From: GAS188 sp044445965
GTDB lineage: Bacteria; Pseudomonadota; Alphaproteobacteria; Rhizobiales; Beijerinckiaceae
DNA: 36,393 nt
Direction: 5' to 3'
Assembly (NCBI GenBank): GCA_044445965.1
Contig: JBIOEJ010000051.1
Location: 1 to 36,393, forward strand
Made by a program: the position numbers and the translations under genes
The notes under the pieces: generated by a model
The model's input: only the letters and a program-made list of their open reading frames with translations
The model's database searches: none
Told to the model about the DNA's origin: nothing
Part shown: in pieces, positions 1-7,261 of the stretch
How the letters are laid out: every line of letters starts with the position of its first letter
How positions within the stretch are numbered: position 1 is the stretch's first letter

Positions 1-1283
1 ACCGCCGTCGCGATCCAGCCGAGGATGATGATCGGCCGCCTTTCGGTGAATGCCCCCATCACGGATTTCTTGGAGACGAGCAGGATGATCACAACCATCA
101 GCGGCACGGCCACGACCCCGTTGATGACCGCGCTCCAGAACAGGGCCCTCATCGGACTGATCGGCGAATACTGGATGATGAGTCCGACGAGCACGCTGAC
201 GGCTATGACACCGTAGAACCCCCTGGCGTCGGCCGCCTTCCTTTCGAGGCCCCAGTTCCAGCCCATGGCCTCGCAAAGCGCATAGGCGCCGGAACCCGCG
301 AGCACCGGCACGCCGATCAGCCCTACGCCGAGAATGCCGAGGGCGAAGAGGATGTAGGCGAAGTCGCCGGCCAGCGGCCTCAGCGCGCTCGCTGCCTGCG
401 CCGCGGTTTCGATGTCGGTAATTCCCGCAACGTTGAGCGTGACCGCGGTCGCCAGGATGATGAAGTAGGCCGTGATGTCGGAGTAGAACATGCCGCTCCA
501 GGTGTCCCACCGGATGCGGCGGAGTTCCGCGCCGGCCGCGGGCGCATCGCGCACGAGGGGCGCCGCACCTCGTCTTGCCTGCATGTCCTCGACCTCTTCG
601 GAAGCCTGCCAGAAGAAGAGATAAGGACTGATGGTGGTGCCGAAGACACCGACGACCACGGCAGCGGCGTCGGAATCCGGTGTGAAGCTGGGCCAGACCG
701 TGCGCAGCGCGACCTCGCCCCAGGGGACGTGGACCGTGAACAGGACCGCGGCGTAGGCCAGCAGAGAAAGGGTCAGCCACTTCAAGAAGTTGACGTAGCG
801 ATGATAGGGGATGAACACCTGCAGCAGCAGCGTCCCGAACACGAAGAACGCCGTCATGAGATGGCGATCAAAGCCGATGACGAGCTCGGCGACCTCTCCC
901 ATGGCCGCGACGTCGGCGCCAATGTTGAGGATATTGGCGATCAGCAGCAGCAGCACGACGCCCTGGAGCACGATCGGCGGGAAGGTGGCCTTGATGTTGG
1001 CGGCAAGGCCTTTCCCGGTGACCCGGCCGATGCGCGCGCACATGCTCTGGATGGCGGCCATCAGAGGGAAGGCCAGCGGCATCGTCCACAGCATGTTGAG
1101 GCCGAATTGCGCGCCCGCCTGTGAGTATGTGGCTATGCCGCTCGGGTCGTCGTCCGCGACGCCTGTGATGAGTCCCGGCCCGACCCGCGACAGCGGGTGC
1201 TCCTTCAGGCGACCCCACAGAATCCGAAAGCCGTTGCTGCGCTGCACTTCATCGACGTGCTGTTGGCGCTGCACGCGTTTCAC
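1..1283 (-). CDS. NRAMP-family divalent metal transporter, C-terminus cut by window edge
   Basis: Inner-membrane transporter, read on the minus strand as one open frame that runs off the left edge, so the C-terminal helices are missing. The translated frame is strongly hydrophobic with many helices. The first helix contains RVGPGLITGVADDDPSG, the NRAMP helix-1 region. A later helix reads GTTISPYLFFWQASEE, where classical NRAMPs carry the helix-6 metal-binding Met. Near the edge, ALFWSAVINGVVAVPLM is typical of NRAMP helices. The first possible start after an in-frame stop is GTG at 1283; GTG at 1274 is an alternative and neither has a strong ribosome site. The altered helix-1 (DPSG instead of DPGN) and helix-6 motifs put it in a divergent subgroup, so Mn, Fe or Mg cannot be chosen from sequence. 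It lies downstream of fixK and a small secreted-protein gene on the same strand, separated by a palindromic repeat. Confidence 0.85.
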   Translation of the reverse strand, partial: MKRVQRQQHVDEVQRSNGFRILWGRLKEHPLSRVGPGLITGVADDDPSGIATYSQAGAQFGLNMLWTMPLAFPLMAAIQSMCARIGRVTGKGLAANIKATFPPIVLQGVVLLLLIANILNIGADVAAMGEVAELVIGFDRHLMTAFFVFGTLLLQVFIPYHRYVNFLKWLTLSLLAYAAVLFTVHVPWGEVALRTVWPSFTPDSDAAAVVVGVFGTTISPYLFFWQASEEVEDMQARRGAAPLVRDAPAAGAELRRIRWDTWSGMFYSDITAYFIILATAVTLNVAGITDIETAAQAASALRPLAGDFAYILFALGILGVGLIGVPVLAGSGAYALCEAMGWNWGLERKAADARGFYGVIAVSVLVGLIIQYSPISPMRALFWSAVINGVVAVPLMVVIILLVSKKSVMGAFTERRPIIILGWIATA

Positions 1284-1323
1284 TCGACCGGACGGAAAGG
1301 CGAGCGGCTCATCGTCTTGGGAA

Positions 1324-1452
1324 CTCTAGAACTTTTCCGGTCCGATTGAATCGGACCGGAGCTCTAGTTGATGGTTCTTGCCGCATTTTCTGCGGCGAAC
1401 CGGAGCCACCCCCGCCTTCGCGGAGGCATGCTTCGCCGGAAAACGCTCTAAG
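1324..1452. repeat. palindromic intergenic repeat of Rhizobiales type
   Basis: The core is a perfect palindrome with 12-bp arms at 1336-1347 and 1349-1360 (TCCGGTCCGATT and its complement). A second hairpin follows with arms GCCGCA at 1380-1385 and TGCGGC at 1391-1396. The block is bounded by CTCTAG-like ends near 1324, 1362 and 1446. From memory, similar blocks recur between genes across Rhizobiales, but I could not search for copies. It covers the stop codon of the small gene ending at 1448 and may end its transcript before the NRAMP gene. A diverged partial copy of the left arm lies near 27914-27935. Confidence 0.6.
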
Positions 1453-1720
1453 GAGGTCCGCGCCGCACCTTGGGCTCATCGTCGGCGCCCTGCCAGATTT
1501 CCTCTAAATAGGCAAGACAGCCTTCCCGGAACGATTTCGAGGCGCCTACGGTACATTTGGCTGCCCTGGTGATTTCGTGCTGTTCAGCCCATCGGTAGCC
1601 TGCCTCGCGGCCTGAGCAATCCCCTTTGCATTCATATCTGGCGGATGTCTGAGAGCGCAGGCTCGATGAGTCGATTGCCACGCCCGCAAGCAGGAGGGCG
1701 AGGATGCCGATTGATTTCAT
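1448..1720 (-). CDS. small secreted four-cysteine protein of unknown function
   Basis: A 90-residue protein. The N-terminus (MKSIGILALLLAGVAIDSSS) is a short basic start followed by a hydrophobic stretch, as expected of a Sec signal peptide, so the mature protein is probably periplasmic. The mature part has four cysteines, in YECKGDCSG, AAKCTVG and REGCLAYLEE, which could form two disulfides. The pattern (aromatic-x-Cys, GY-x-WA, a C-terminal Ser-Phe-x-x-Gly-Cys segment) resembles short hypothetical proteins I recall from Rhizobiales; I know no function. It starts 39 bp after the fixK stop on the same strand and may be cotranscribed with fixK. The stop codon lies in the palindromic repeat at 1324-1452. 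Confidence 0.65.
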   Translation of the reverse strand: MKSIGILALLLAGVAIDSSSLRSQTSARYECKGDCSGREAGYRWAEQHEITRAAKCTVGASKSFREGCLAYLEEIWQGADDEPKVRRGPP

Positions 1721-1759
1721 GCCAGTCTCCCGTCGATGCGACGGCCCCCTGGACCGCCG

Positions 1760-2461
1760 TCAGTGATATGAATCCTCCAAACCGAGCGCCTGCAGCTTCG
1801 CCCGCCGCTGGACCCTGATCTGCCTGGCGCTGGAAAGCTGCACGGTCCCCTCGACCTGCATCTGGGACACCGTTCGCGAGACCGTCTCGAGCGTCAGGCC
1901 GAGATAATCCGCGATGTCCCGACGGGTCATGGGCAGGTTGATCGCCCCGCTCAATTGCATCCGCGCATCCATCTCGAGCAAGAAGGAAGCAACCCGCTCC
2001 GCAGCCGTCTTGCGCCCGAGCAACAGCATATGTTCCTCGGCATGATCGAGGCTGCGAGCCGTCAATGCCCATAGCTGGCGGGCGACTTCGACACTGCGCG
2101 CAGCGAGGCTTTCGAGGGTGCGGCGCTTGAAGACCAATACGGTCGTATCGACGATCGCTTCCGCGCTGAGCCGGTGCGTCGCGCTCGACTCGAAGCCGAA
2201 CAGGTCTCCGGGAAGATGGAAGGCGCCGATCTGCCGGCGGCCATCGCTCAGAAGCTTGTAGGTGCGCACGGCGCCGCTGACGATCTTGTAGACGAACTCC
2301 GCCTCCTCCGCCTCACCGTAGATTTCTTCATCCCTTGAATGAGTTATCCTTGTACCCAGGAGCTCGGGACAGCCGGCGAACAGGAAGGCATCGGCTGTGG
2401 TCGCGCCGACTCCGATAGGACGGGCGTTCTGTTGGATTGTCGCTGCGCTCTGGACGAACAT
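1760..2461 (-). CDS. fixK: FixK-type CRP/FNR-family transcription activator
   Basis: DNA-binding regulator that activates microaerobic genes at TTGA-N6-TCAA sites. It is about 233 residues. An N-terminal cyclic-nucleotide-binding-like beta roll includes YKIVSGAVRTYKLLSDGRRQI and the LPGDLFGFE segment; a dimerisation helix follows, then a C-terminal Crp-type helix-turn-helix (MTRRDIADYLGLTLETVSR), whose ETVSR recognition helix fits FNR/FixK-type DNA recognition. The cysteine cluster that holds the Fe-S centre in true FNR is absent; I see one Cys near the N-terminus, so it should not sense O2 itself. ATG at 2461 is preferred over GTG at 2470 because AAGGTGG sits at the right distance upstream. 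FixJ-type repeats lie at 2531-2566. Seven perfect candidate target sites occur in this window. Confidence 0.9.
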   Translation of the reverse strand: MFVQSAATIQQNARPIGVGATTADAFLFAGCPELLGTRITHSRDEEIYGEAEEAEFVYKIVSGAVRTYKLLSDGRRQIGAFHLPGDLFGFESSATHRLSAEAIVDTTVLVFKRRTLESLAARSVEVARQLWALTARSLDHAEEHMLLLGRKTAAERVASFLLEMDARMQLSGAINLPMTRRDIADYLGLTLETVSRTVSQMQVEGTVQLSSARQIRVQRRAKLQALGLEDSYH

Positions 2462-2530
2462 TGGAGCCACCTTTCGTTGTGCTGGCTCCTCATGCTTATC
2501 GGCGCTCCGCTACCTCCGAAATTCCGCTTC

Positions 2531-2566
2531 ATTCCTTACGGACATCCCCCTACGGAATGTTACGTA
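2531..2566 (-). promoter_or_regulatory. candidate FixJ-binding repeats upstream of fixK
   Basis: On the minus strand this stretch carries a TACGTAACATTCC element followed by two related units, TCCGTAGGGG and TCCGTAAGGA, about 16 bp apart, ending 70 bp before the fixK ATG. Rhizobial fixK promoters bind phosphorylated FixJ at related ACGTA/CCGTA-rich elements. The position between the receiver gene and fixK, in front of fixK only, supports this role. The exact TSS cannot be fixed. Confidence 0.55.
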
Positions 2567-2600
2567 GCTCCTGTGCAGGTCGGAGGCAGGAACGACGACT

Positions 2601-2978
2601 TTAGACGGCAGGGAGCACCTGGCGGATGTCGTCGACAAGCTCGTTCTCCAGGAGCGGTTTCTCGACGACCCGCGCGAAGCCGGCTGCCCGAGCGCGGCTG
2701 CGTAGCGTCCGGTCGGGATGACCGGTGATGAGGATAGCCGGCGCGGTCACTTTCTGCTCGCGCAACCATTGAAGCACGTCGAAGCCGTTCATCACCGGCA
2801 TGCGATAGTCCAGGATGAGACAATCGACCTTCGGCATCGACTCGGCCGCAATGAGCTCGCCGATATCCCCAAAGGCTCGCACCTCGAATCCCTCCGCCTC
2901 GAGCATGAAGCTGAGAGAGTTCAAGACCGCCGCATCGTCATCGACGATGAGTATGAGAGGTACTGCTTGCAACGTCAT
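2601..2978 (-). CDS. stand-alone response-regulator receiver domain
   Basis: A 125-residue protein made of one CheY-like receiver domain and nothing else. It has the acidic pocket in LILIVDDD (near residues 9-16), the phosphoacceptor Asp in LILDYRMP, the switch Thr in ILITGH and the conserved Lys in VVEKPLL. There is no DNA-binding or enzymatic output domain, so it probably acts through protein contact or as a phosphate sink. It lies between fixJ and fixK on the same strand. A perfect FixK box at 3056-3069 is centred about 84 bp before the ATG, which fits a FixK-activated promoter with a leader of about 40 nt. A role as feedback brake on FixL-FixJ, analogous in position in the circuit to FixT of Sinorhizobium, is an inference. 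Confidence 0.85.
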   Translation of the reverse strand: MTLQAVPLILIVDDDAAVLNSLSFMLEAEGFEVRAFGDIGELIAAESMPKVDCLILDYRMPVMNGFDVLQWLREQKVTAPAILITGHPDRTLRSRARAAGFARVVEKPLLENELVDDIRQVLPAV

Positions 2979-3055
2979 ATCCGAAGATCAGGGATTGCGC
3001 CGCAGATCGGCGCCTATTCCCTAATCTTGGATAATGCCTTGCTCAGCGCGCCGAC

Positions 3056-3069
3056 TTGATGTGGCTCAA
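3056..3069 (-). promoter_or_regulatory. FixK box for the receiver gene
   Basis: TTGA-TGTGGC-TCAA, a perfect match to the FixK/FNR half-sites. It overlaps the fixJ stop codon (3066-3068). Class II spacing (centre about 41.5 bp before the TSS) would start transcription near 3021, leaving about 43 nt before the receiver ATG at 2978. Confidence 0.8.
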
Positions 3070-3680
3070 GTCAGGTATCCCGCGCGGACGGCGAGCCGGA
3101 CGAGCTCGGAGAGGCTCGATGCCTGCATCTTCGTCATGACATTGGCGCGATAGATCTCGACCGTTCGTGGGCTGATCGAAAGCTCGCGCCCGATAGCTTT
3201 GTTCGAGTGGCCGGCCACGAGGCCGTCGAGCACTTGTCGCTCGCGGGGGGTCAAACTCTTGATCCGTCCGCCGATGTCACTTGCGTGAGTGTCGGCTTCG
3301 ACCATCGACTCGTTTTGCTGAAGAGCGGCGCGGAGGGTTGCGATGAGCGCTTCATCGTCGAATGGCTTCTCGAGGAAATCGAAGGCGCCGAGCTTCATCG
3401 CCTCGACGGCGAGCGGCACGTCTCCATGGCCCGTCATCACGATCACAGGAAGATTGCGGCCGCTCGTCTTCAACCGCCGCAAGAGCTCGATTCCGTCGAT
3501 TCCCGGCATGCGAACATCCGTGAGGATACAACCGCCGCCGACGCCGGGAAGGGCATCGACGAAGGCGGTTCCGGACTCGAAGAGCCGCACTTGGAAGCCT
3601 GTCGTATCGAGCAGGAAGGCCAGCGACTGGCGCATCGCCTCATCGTCGTCGACGACATGAATCTCGGGTCTATTGGGCAT
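3066..3680 (-). CDS. fixJ: FixJ, oxygen-responsive response regulator
   Basis: A 204-residue transcription regulator of the FixJ/NarL type, phosphorylated by FixL at low O2. The N-terminal receiver has the VVDDDEAMR acidic pocket, the phosphoacceptor Asp in ILTDVRMPG, the MTGHGDV switch region and Lys in FLEKPF. The C-terminal LuxR-type helix-turn-helix is LTPRERQVLDGLVAG followed by NKAIGRELSISPRTVEIYR. The frame is open further upstream, but ATG at 3680 (MPNRPEIHVVDDDE) is the family start; the upstream part would lie inside fixL. The start overlaps the end of fixL by 11 bp, which suggests translational coupling. Its likely target is the fixK promoter at 2531-2566. Confidence 0.95.
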   Translation of the reverse strand: MPNRPEIHVVDDDEAMRQSLAFLLDTTGFQVRLFESGTAFVDALPGVGGGCILTDVRMPGIDGIELLRRLKTSGRNLPVIVMTGHGDVPLAVEAMKLGAFDFLEKPFDDEALIATLRAALQQNESMVEADTHASDIGGRIKSLTPRERQVLDGLVAGHSNKAIGRELSISPRTVEIYRANVMTKMQASSLSELVRLAVRAGYLT

Positions 3681-5238
3681 CGGCGACGCCCTCTGCCGCG
3701 GCGGGAAGGGTGAACCGGAAGACCGCGCCTCCACCCTCATTCGCCTCGACCCACATCGTTCCGCCATGCGATTCGACGATCGTGCGGCTGATCGACAGGC
3801 CGACCCCCATCCCGTGGGCCTTCGTCGTCACGAAAGGCTGGAACAGCTTGGCGGCGATCTCCTCGGAAATGCCAGGGCCGGTATCCGCCACCGAGATCTC
3901 CACCATTCCATCGTCGCTCGGAACGACCGACAGGATCAACTCGCGGCGGGTTGCGTCCTGCATGGCATCCATGGCGTTGCGAAGCAGGTTCACGAGGACC
4001 TGCTGCACCTGCACCCGATCGACGATCACATGATCGACACGAGGATCGACCATGGATTCGACCCTGACGCCGCGTTCGCGAGCCCCGACGAGGGCGAGCG
4101 CGCTCGCCTCCTCGACGAGCTTACTCACCCGTTCGACCCTCTTCTCCGTCTCGCCGCGCGTGACGAAGTCGCGCAGGCGCCGAATGATCTGCCCTGCCCG
4201 AAGCGCCTGCTCGGCTCCCTTGCTCAGTGCGTCCTGGATGGTCGCCGCGCGTGGATCCTTGCTGTCCTCAAGGAGTCTGCGGGAGCCTCTGAGATAATTG
4301 CTGATGGCCGCAAGCGGCTGGTTGAGCTCATGGGCGAGGGTTGCCGCCATTTCGCCCATCGCAGTGAGGCGCGACACATGCACGAGCTCCGACTGCAGTT
4401 CCTGAAGCTTGGCCTGCGTCTCTTGCCGCTCGGTCAAGTCTCGCACGAAGCCCGTGAAATGACGCTCATTGCCCGCGTGCATCTCCCCGACCGACAGATG
4501 CATGGGGAAGGTGGAGCCGTCCTTGCGGCGCCCCGTGACGACCCGCCCCAGCCCGATGATGCGGCGCTCTCCCGTGTGCCGGTAGCGAGCCAGATAGCCG
4601 TCATGGCGCGTTCGGTCGGGCTCCGGCATCAGCATCGATACGTTTTGCCCGACCACTTCCTCGAGCGCAAAGCCGAATAACCGTTCTGCGGCCGCGCTGA
4701 AGGATTGCATGATCCCTGAATCGTCGATCACGATCATCGCGTCCGGCACCGTCTCGAGGATGGAGCGCAAATGCCTCTCGCGCGCTCTCAGGGCTCGCTC
4801 CGCTCGCTTCTCTTCGTCGATGTCGAGGATCACGCCGCGCATCTGCGGCGAGACGCCGTCCTCACCCGGAAAGACACGTCCTTTCTGGCGCAGCCAGCGT
4901 AGTCTTCCCTCCGGAAGGAGCACACGATAATCGATTTCATAGCCGTCCTGCCGCTTGATGGCGGCTTCGAACGCGTCCTCGAAGCTTTGCCGATCGTCCG
5001 GATGGAGCAAAGCCGCCACATCATGCCAATCGGCAGGATGCCGGTCCGGCACGCCGAGGAGTTCCGCGCCGGTTTCCGAGAGGCTGATGGCGCCTGAGCC
5101 CACATCCATATCCCAGGTGCCGATCCCGGCCCCTTCGATGGTCGTTCGCAGATATTCCACCAATCTTCCCTTGGTCGGCGCCCTGATCGCTCGCCCTAGC
5201 GGCCATCTGGCTGATATGGCGAAGAGATATCCCGCCAA
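3670..5238 (-). CDS. fixL: FixL, heme-PAS oxygen-sensor histidine kinase
   Basis: Cytoplasmic sensor kinase of 522 residues that phosphorylates FixJ when its heme loses O2. Domains in order: a PAS domain at about 30-145, the heme-binding PAS at about 155-270, a dimerisation/phosphoacceptor domain with His303 in LAHELNQPLAA, and an ATPase domain with N box Asn421 (NLLRNAMDAM), G1 DTGPGIS at 452-458 and G2 HGMGVGLS at 475-482. His212 in RHDGYLARY matches the heme-ligand His of rhizobial FixL, and Arg232 in RRIIGLGR matches the Arg that binds heme-bound O2. I see no membrane helices, so it resembles the soluble Bradyrhizobium form. ATG at 5238 is kept as start; a later start before the first PAS is possible. 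The divergent FixK box at 5354-5367 probably serves the rightward genes. Confidence 0.95.
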   Translation of the reverse strand: MAGYLFAISARWPLGRAIRAPTKGRLVEYLRTTIEGAGIGTWDMDVGSGAISLSETGAELLGVPDRHPADWHDVAALLHPDDRQSFEDAFEAAIKRQDGYEIDYRVLLPEGRLRWLRQKGRVFPGEDGVSPQMRGVILDIDEEKRAERALRARERHLRSILETVPDAMIVIDDSGIMQSFSAAAERLFGFALEEVVGQNVSMLMPEPDRTRHDGYLARYRHTGERRIIGLGRVVTGRRKDGSTFPMHLSVGEMHAGNERHFTGFVRDLTERQETQAKLQELQSELVHVSRLTAMGEMAATLAHELNQPLAAISNYLRGSRRLLEDSKDPRAATIQDALSKGAEQALRAGQIIRRLRDFVTRGETEKRVERVSKLVEEASALALVGARERGVRVESMVDPRVDHVIVDRVQVQQVLVNLLRNAMDAMQDATRRELILSVVPSDDGMVEISVADTGPGISEEIAAKLFQPFVTTKAHGMGVGLSISRTIVESHGGTMWVEANEGGGAVFRFTLPAAAEGVADAQ

Positions 5239-5353
5239 AAATACCCCGCGCTGCCGACGCGTGCAAGTGAAACGGCGTTAACCTAGCCCTCGCCGGGATG
5301 GCCGATCGTGTTTCGCCGATCACGTGGGGCCGACTGCCTTCGCCTGGCCGGTT

Positions 5354-5367
5354 TTGACTTGAATCAA
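5354..5367 (+). promoter_or_regulatory. FixK box for the 5421-8673 genes
   Basis: TTGA-CTTGAA-TCAA, a perfect match. With class II spacing the TSS would be near 5402, just before the GGAGGA ribosome site at 5411-5416 and the ATG at 5421. The site lies 116 bp from the fixL start on the other side, so an effect on fixL cannot be excluded. Confidence 0.8.
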
Positions 5368-5420
5368 GATGCAAATCGCGTGGGAGCGCAAATGACGTTG
5401 GTCAGCATTCGGAGGATCCG

Positions 5421-5597
5421 ATGTCCAACACGGAAATGGCGTTCCTGGCTCTGGCGATTGTCGCTTGCGTGGTCTTCATGGTGGTAATCGGCTGGGTGGA
5501 TTGGTCGACGAGCCGCAAGCCTCGGGCCGGCAAGGAGCAGGTACGAGCCGATGCCGATTCGGATGTGACGACATATCGGCCGTTCATCCGTTCCTAG
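5421..5597 (+). CDS. 58-residue single-span membrane protein, FixK-controlled
   Basis: Translated by hand: it starts MSNTEMAFLALAIVACVV and runs into one hydrophobic helix (about residues 6-25), followed by a charged tail (DWSTSRKPRAGKEQ) and a short acidic C-terminus. The likely topology is one inner-membrane span with the basic tail inside. GGAGGA at 5411-5416 gives a strong ribosome site and the FixK box is 60 bp upstream, so expression at low O2 is likely. The next gene starts 35 bp later and may be cotranscribed. I do not recognise the family. Its size and charge pattern are reminiscent of small oxidase-associated proteins such as CcoQ, but I see no clear similarity. It could be an accessory subunit or a small regulator. 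Confidence 0.7.
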   Translation: MSNTEMAFLALAIVACVVFMVVIGWVDWSTSRKPRAGKEQVRADADSDVTTYRPFIRS

Positions 5598-5632
5598 AAA
5601 GGGCGGAGCGAGCTGCGCGGTGGAGCCGGCCC

Positions 5633-7261
5633 ATGGATGACCATGTCGTCGCAGAGCAGCGAGATGTCTTGGAGTTCCTGAGCGATCCGTTGACTTATCG
5701 GATAGTCGAGACGGTCAAGCGCATCGACACCCATGGCGCCGTCGTCTTTCTGGCAGGTCGTGACGCCTATAAGGTGAAGCGGGCGGTGCGCTTCCCGTTC
5801 ATGGATTTCTCTACGCTCGGGAAGCGAAAGCTCGCCTGCGACCGCGAGCTCGCGGTCAACCGCGACAACGCCCCGGATATTTATCTCGGTGTCGTGCCGA
5901 TCACGCGCTCCAAGGATGGACTGAGCTTCGGTGGCGAGGGCGAGATCGTCGAATGGGCCGTGCATATGCGGCGCTTCGACGAAAACTCGACGCTCGATCG
6001 CTTGGCCACACGAGATCGGCTTTCGCCGTCGTTGATCTCCGACCTTGCGCATGCGGTCGTGCGGTCTCACGAGCGAGCGCCGCGCCAGGACTTCGACGCT
6101 GCCGGCGCGCTCGATCGCTATATTCTCGAAAATGCGGACAGTTTCGCCGAAAGCCCCGACCTCTTTTCCTCGGACCGCGTCCGGGCGCTGACGCTCTCGT
6201 CGCGGACCCTTCTCTCGGACAACAAGCCGCTGCTCGTCGCGCGCCGGAAGGCCGGCCATGTGCGTCGCTGTCATGGCGACTTGCATCTGCGCAATATCGT
6301 GCTGATCGGCGGCAAGCCGGTGCTGTTCGACGCGCTCGAATTCGACGAGGGCATGGCGACGGGAGATGTTCTTTACGACCTTGCCTTTCTCGTCATGGAT
6401 TTGTGGGAGCGCGATTTCCGACAAGCCGCCAATGCGATCCTCAATCACTACCTCTGGGAGAGCGGCGATGAGGCTCATCTCGTCGGGCTTGCGGCGCTCC
6501 CGCTGTTCCTCAGCGTGAGGGCGGCGATCCGGGCCAAGGTCACCGCCGCCTCGCTCCCCCACCTCGCCGAGCAGAAGCGTACCGAGGCTGCTCGCGAGGC
6601 AAAGCGCTACTTTCGGCTGGCCGAGGATTTTCTCGTCCCGGCACCTGCGAGGCTCGTGGCGGTTGGCGGCTTATCGGGAACCGGCAAGACGACGATTGCG
6701 GCTGAACTCGCCCCCCATCTCGGTCGGATTCCGGGGGCGGTGCATCTGCGCACGGATATCGAACGCAAGCAGATGTTCCGAGCAGCCGAGACGCAGCACC
6801 TGCCGCAATCGGGCTACAGCCCCTCGGCGACCGCCGAGGTCTATGCGAGGCTACAGCGGAAAGCCAAGCTCGCGCTGGCATCGGGGTTCGGCGTCATCGC
6901 CGATGGCGTGCACGCCGAGCCCGGCGAGCGGGCCGGCATCGAGGGAGCGGCGCGAGAGGTCGCGGCGCCCTTCAATGGGCTATGGCTCGAGGCGCCGCTC
7001 GCATTGAGGATCGAGCGCGTGGAAGGCCGCCGCGGCGATGCCTCGGATGCGAACGCCGACTATGTGCGCAAGCAAGCGACCGTGGGGGTCGGCCCCCTCG
7101 CCTGGCGCCGCATCGAAGCGTCCGGAACGCCAGCGCGAATCGTGGCCGATGCCCTCGCGGTGCTCGGCGTATCCCGGGCACCGACCGATCCCGCGAGCTC
7201 GTCTCGATTCGGCGGTCTCGTGATGGAGGCGAGGTCGATCGCCGCTGGAGGAGCCGCATGA
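5633..7261 (+). CDS. fusion of aminoglycoside-phosphotransferase-like kinase and P-loop ATPase
   Basis: A 542-residue two-domain protein. The N-terminal half (about 1-330) has a protein-kinase/APH-like fold: the catalytic loop HGDLHLRN at 214-221 and the metal-binding FDALEFDE at 232-239 are both present. The C-terminal half (about 338-500) has a Walker A loop, GGLSGTGKTT at 345-354, of the small-molecule kinase type. Fused proteins of this kind are known as AAA-family ATPases of COG2187/COG0645, often near stress or hypoxia genes; the substrate is unknown. ATG at 5633 is chosen because the longer frame would overlap the 58-residue gene, and GGAG at 5622-5625 precedes it. The TGA stop overlaps the hemN ATG by 4 bp, so the two are translationally coupled and probably under the FixK box at 5354. 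Confidence 0.85.
   Translation: MDDHVVAEQRDVLEFLSDPLTYRIVETVKRIDTHGAVVFLAGRDAYKVKRAVRFPFMDFSTLGKRKLACDRELAVNRDNAPDIYLGVVPITRSKDGLSFGGEGEIVEWAVHMRRFDENSTLDRLATRDRLSPSLISDLAHAVVRSHERAPRQDFDAAGALDRYILENADSFAESPDLFSSDRVRALTLSSRTLLSDNKPLLVARRKAGHVRRCHGDLHLRNIVLIGGKPVLFDALEFDEGMATGDVLYDLAFLVMDLWERDFRQAANAILNHYLWESGDEAHLVGLAALPLFLSVRAAIRAKVTAASLPHLAEQKRTEAAREAKRYFRLAEDFLVPAPARLVAVGGLSGTGKTTIAAELAPHLGRIPGAVHLRTDIERKQMFRAAETQHLPQSGYSPSATAEVYARLQRKAKLALASGFGVIADGVHAEPGERAGIEGAAREVAAPFNGLWLEAPLALRIERVEGRRGDASDANADYVRKQATVGVGPLAWRRIEASGTPARIVADALAVLGVSRAPTDPASSSRFGGLVMEARSIAAGGAA

Noticed and set aside
1760..2461. True FNR with an oxygen-sensing Fe-S cluster
   Set aside because: The required cysteine cluster is missing; the protein fits FixK instead.
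2339..2728. Plus-strand 129-codon frame across the fixK promoter
   Set aside because: Overlaps fixK, the FixJ-type repeats and the receiver gene; no domain pattern.
3673..4680. Plus-strand open frame of 335 codons opposite fixL
   Set aside because: Antisense to a certain gene, His/Arg/Leu-rich, no motif or ribosome site.
5239..5353. Strong hairpin or terminator between fixL and the FixK box
   Set aside because: GATCGTG and GATCACG segments look symmetric at first but do not pair well.
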